Shown: positions 7,524 through 9,533 of the stretch, in pieces
Numbering within the stretch: position 1 is the first letter of the stretch
Layout: the number at the start of each line of letters is the position of its first letter
Origin: Actinomycetota bacterium
GTDB lineage: Bacteria > Actinomycetota > Actinomycetes > Streptosporangiales > Streptosporangiaceae
Length of the DNA: 9,533 nt
Reading direction: 5' to 3'
NCBI GenBank assembly: GCA_003140115.1
Contig: PLIQ01000594.1
Span: forward strand, 1 to 9,533
The notes under the pieces: generated by a model
Seen by the model: the letters and a program-made list of their open reading frames with translations, nothing else
Database searches by the model: none
What the model was told of the DNA's origin: nothing
Made by a program: the position numbers and the translations under genes

Positions 7524-8773
7524 AGCTCGCGGTGATCGGCGGCGGGTCCACCTACACGCCCGAGCTGGCCGACGGCATCGGCCGGCTACTGCCTTCGGTC
7601 AGCGAGCTGGTGCTCGTCGATCCGGACCCCGGGCGGCTGTCCGCCGTGGGGCCCGTCTCGGCCCGGATCATGGCCGCGCACGGGCATCGCGCCCGGGTCC
7701 GCTGGACGGCCAGCCTGGAGGACGGCGCCGACGGCGCCGATGCCATCGTGTTCCAGCTGCGGATCGGCGGTCAGGCGGCCCGCCGGCGCGACGAGACCTG
7801 GCCGCTGGACTGCGGCTGCGTGGGCCAGGAGACCACCGGGGCGGGCGGCCTGGCCAAAGCGCTCCGCACCGTACCCATTGTTCTGGATTTGGCCGAACGG
7901 GCCAGCCGCCGGGCTTCGCCCTCAGCATTCATCATCGACTTCACCAACCCCGTGGGAATCGTCACCCGGGCGCTGCTGTCCGCGGGCTACCGCGCCATCG
8001 GCCTGTGCAACGTGGCGATCGGGTTCCAGCGTCACTTCGCTTCCCTGCTGGAGGTGCCCCCGGACCGGGTGCAGCTCGGCCACGTTGGCCTGAACCACCT
8101 GACCTGGGAGCGCTCGGTGCTGGTGGACGACAAGGACATGCTGCCCGGCCTGCTCGCCACCCACGCGGACGAGATCGCGCCGCACACCGGACTGCCCGCC
8201 GGCCTCGTCCGGCACCTGGGCATGGTGCCCTCGTACTACCTGCGCTACTACTACGACCACGACGCGGTGGTCGCCGCGCAGCGCGGGTCGGTCACCCGCG
8301 CCGAGGAAGTGGCCCGGCTGGAGACCGAACTGCTGAGCTTGTACGCGGACCCACGGCTCGACCGCAAGCCAGCCCAGCTGGCCCAGCGCGGCGGCGCGTG
8401 GTACTCCGAGGCGGCGGTGGACCTGCTCGTCTCGCTGCGCGGCGACCGGCGCGACGTCCAGGTGGTCAACACGGTCAACGGGAGCACGCTGCCGTTCCTG
8501 CCCGCCGACGCGGTGATCGAAGTGCCGGCCGTGATCGGCCCCGACGGCGCCGCGCCGGTCCCGGTCGATCCACCGGTCGAGCCGCTGCTGCGCGGCCTGA
8601 TCGCGCACGTGTACGCGTATGAGGAACTCGCGCTCGACGCGGCGATCCGCGGCGGGCGTGACCGGGTGTACGACGCCCTGCTCGCGCACCCCCTGGTCGG
8701 CCAGGCCGATACGGCGCAGTGCCTGACCGACCGCCTCATCGCCGAGAACGCACCCTTCCTGTCCTGGGCGTAA
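7520..8773 (+). CDS. Glycoside hydrolase family 4, 6-phospho-beta-glucosidase-like
   Basis: 417-residue cytoplasmic enzyme, normal length for GH4. GH4 enzymes use NAD+ and a divalent metal (usually Mn2+) to cleave glycosides by transient oxidation at C3 and elimination, not by ordinary acid-base hydrolysis. The Rossmann motif is AVIGGGSTYTPEL (4-16). Further family blocks are GQETTGAGGLAKALRTVP (102-119) and IIDFTNPVGI (138-147). Metal ligands are expected at Cys163 (GLCN, 161-164) and His193 (GLNH, 190-193), and a Tyr cluster PSYYLRYYY (237-245) holds the presumed catalytic base. The metal loop reads CNVAIG where CNVPIG is common. Its closest named relatives by motif are 6-phospho-beta-glucosidases (BglT, LicH), but no phosphotransferase genes are present, so the phosphorylation state of the substrate is open. 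The GTG start overlaps the previous stop by four bases; it places the NAD motif right at the N-terminus, as in the family. Confidence 0.92.
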   Translation: MKLAVIGGGSTYTPELADGIGRLLPSVSELVLVDPDPGRLSAVGPVSARIMAAHGHRARVRWTASLEDGADGADAIVFQLRIGGQAARRRDETWPLDCGCVGQETTGAGGLAKALRTVPIVLDLAERASRRASPSAFIIDFTNPVGIVTRALLSAGYRAIGLCNVAIGFQRHFASLLEVPPDRVQLGHVGLNHLTWERSVLVDDKDMLPGLLATHADEIAPHTGLPAGLVRHLGMVPSYYLRYYYDHDAVVAAQRGSVTRAEEVARLETELLSLYADPRLDRKPAQLAQRGGAWYSEAAVDLLVSLRGDRRDVQVVNTVNGSTLPFLPADAVIEVPAVIGPDGAAPVPVDPPVEPLLRGLIAHVYAYEELALDAAIRGGRDRVYDALLAHPLVGQADTAQCLTDRLIAENAPFLSWA

Positions 8774-8784
8774 GGAGACCGAGG

Positions 8785-9533
8785 ATGAGCCTGCGCAGCA
8801 GCGTGGTAGCCAGCGCCTGTGCGATTGTTACTGTGGTCGCGGGAGCGGCGGTGGCCGCACCCGCCTCAGCGAGCGCGACGCTGGCCGCCCCGCAGGTCCG
8901 GGTCAACCAGGTCGGGTACCCGACCAACGGGCCGAAGGTGGCGTTCGTGATGCTGGCCCGGCCGGTGACCGCGGTGAGCTTCGAGGTCACGACACCGTAC
9001 GGGGTGGCCTACCGGGGCACGTCCGCCGCCGACGTGGGATCGTGGAACGCCGCCTACCGCGCCGTGTACCAGCTCAGCTTCTCGGGCCTGGATACCCCGG
9101 GCCAGTACCAGGTCCGGGTCCTGTCCCCCGCGGCCGCGGTCTCCCCGGCGTTCACCATCGGCACCGGAGCCCAGCTATACGGCCAGCTGGTGGATAACGC
9201 GGTGCGGTACTTCACCTCCGAGCGGGACGGCCCGGACGTCGTTGGGTCGGTCCTGGGCCGCCAGCCCGCCAACCTGACCGACGAGAACGCCGACATCTAC
9301 GCGGATCCGGCCTACGACGGCAATGACAACCTGCTCGGCACGCTGAAGAAGATCGGCGGGCCGGTCGACGTGGCGGGCGGCTGGTTCGACGCCGGCGGCG
9401 GGTACGAGAAGTTCGCCTACACGGCCAGCTACGCCGACGCGCTGATGCTGATCGCGGCCCGCGATTTCCCCGGCTCCTACCCGGCCCTGCAGCCGGAGGC
9501 CGCCTTCGGGCTGCAGTGGATCACCAAGCTGTG
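8785..9533 (+). CDS. Secreted glycoside hydrolase family 9 protein with N-terminal Ig-like domain (3' end cut by window)
   Basis: Only the first 249 codons are present. A Sec signal peptide is clear: Arg4, a hydrophobic core at about 7-24, and a likely cleavage after APASA (Ala29). Residues about 36-125 match the cellulase N-terminal Ig-like domain, opening with VRVNQVGYPTNGPKVAF. The GH9 (alpha/alpha)6 domain starts near 130, with DVAGGWFDAGGGYEKF (195-210) and SYADALMLIAARDFP (215-229) as recognisable blocks. GH9 enzymes are inverting glycanases on cellulose and other beta-glucans, and a few are exo-glucosaminidases. In typical members the first block reads DAGD, with both Asp acting on the nucleophilic water. 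Here the second Asp is replaced by Gly-Gly, so activity is uncertain. The C-terminal half with the catalytic Glu lies outside the window. ATG 8785 follows AAGGAG (8772-8777) overlapping the GH4 stop, so it belongs to the same operon. Confidence 0.88.
   Translation, partial: MSLRSSVVASACAIVTVVAGAAVAAPASASATLAAPQVRVNQVGYPTNGPKVAFVMLARPVTAVSFEVTTPYGVAYRGTSAADVGSWNAAYRAVYQLSFSGLDTPGQYQVRVLSPAAAVSPAFTIGTGAQLYGQLVDNAVRYFTSERDGPDVVGSVLGRQPANLTDENADIYADPAYDGNDNLLGTLKKIGGPVDVAGGWFDAGGGYEKFAYTASYADALMLIAARDFPGSYPALQPEAAFGLQWITKL

Noticed and set aside
7922..8689. 255-residue minus-strand open frame opposite the GH4 gene
   Set aside because: It is a shadow of GH4, with no ribosome binding site or domain signature noticed.
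8813..8820. Possible lipobox (ASAC, Cys12) in the GH9 N-terminus
   Set aside because: The Cys lies inside the hydrophobic core, too near the N-terminus, and -3 is Ala where Leu is preferred; a Sec cleavage site at Ala29 fits better.
8736..9296. Minus-strand open frames opposite the GH9 gene (8736-8990 and 9054-9296)
   Set aside because: Both are antisense to a clear signal peptide, Ig-like domain and GH9 blocks and show no family features.

Overview
The window looks like chromosomal DNA from a high-GC actinobacterium. GC is very high, third codon positions are almost always G or C, GTG and TTG starts are common, and the layout (ROK repressor, ABC transporter, glycoside hydrolases) is typical of the group. 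The genus cannot be told from this sequence.

Layout. (1) Positions 1 to about 315 hold the C-terminal part of a short-chain dehydrogenase/reductase (SDR). It has no stop where the family normally ends, and its frame runs on, antisense to the next gene, to a TGA at 853-855. (2) 333-1622, minus strand: a ROK-family transcriptional regulator (winged HTH plus sugar-kinase-like domain) that lacks the usual zinc-binding cysteines. (3) 1623-1831: a divergent intergenic region with a perfect 7-bp inverted repeat (GTTAGGA-N5-TCCTAAC, 1679-1697), which is the best operator candidate, a weak promoter match overlapping it, a second small inverted repeat, and a 13-bp tandem repeat in the presumed 5' leader. 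(4) 1832-8773: six tightly packed plus-strand genes. These are an SBP_bac_5 lipoprotein, DppB-like and DppC-like permeases, DppD-like and DppF-like ATPases, and a GH4 NAD-dependent glycosidase. Apart from the 45-bp gap after the binding-protein gene, junctions are 2 bp, an 8-bp overlap, 4 bp and a 4-bp overlap. (5) 8785 to the window edge: a secreted GH9 protein with an N-terminal Ig-like domain, 11 bp after GH4 and cut off by the window end.

How it fits together (inference). The genes look like one ROK-controlled operon for a beta-linked oligosaccharide. The secreted GH9 protein would cut or bind a polysaccharide outside the cell. The lipoprotein would capture the released oligosaccharide, and a transporter of the oligopeptide (Opp/Dpp) class would import it. 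The GH4 enzyme would cleave it in the cytoplasm, and a sugar product would release the repressor from the palindrome. By sequence class the transporter would be labelled a peptide importer, but its neighbours argue for sugar.

The points most worth a second look are the GH9 active-site motif (DAGGGYEKF instead of DAGD-x-x-KF), a GH4 enzyme of the 6-phospho-beta-glucosidase type paired with a non-phosphorylating ABC importer, the stop-less SDR gene running antisense through the repressor gene, and the operator/leader architecture. No RNA gene, CRISPR array, insertion sequence or clear terminator was seen.
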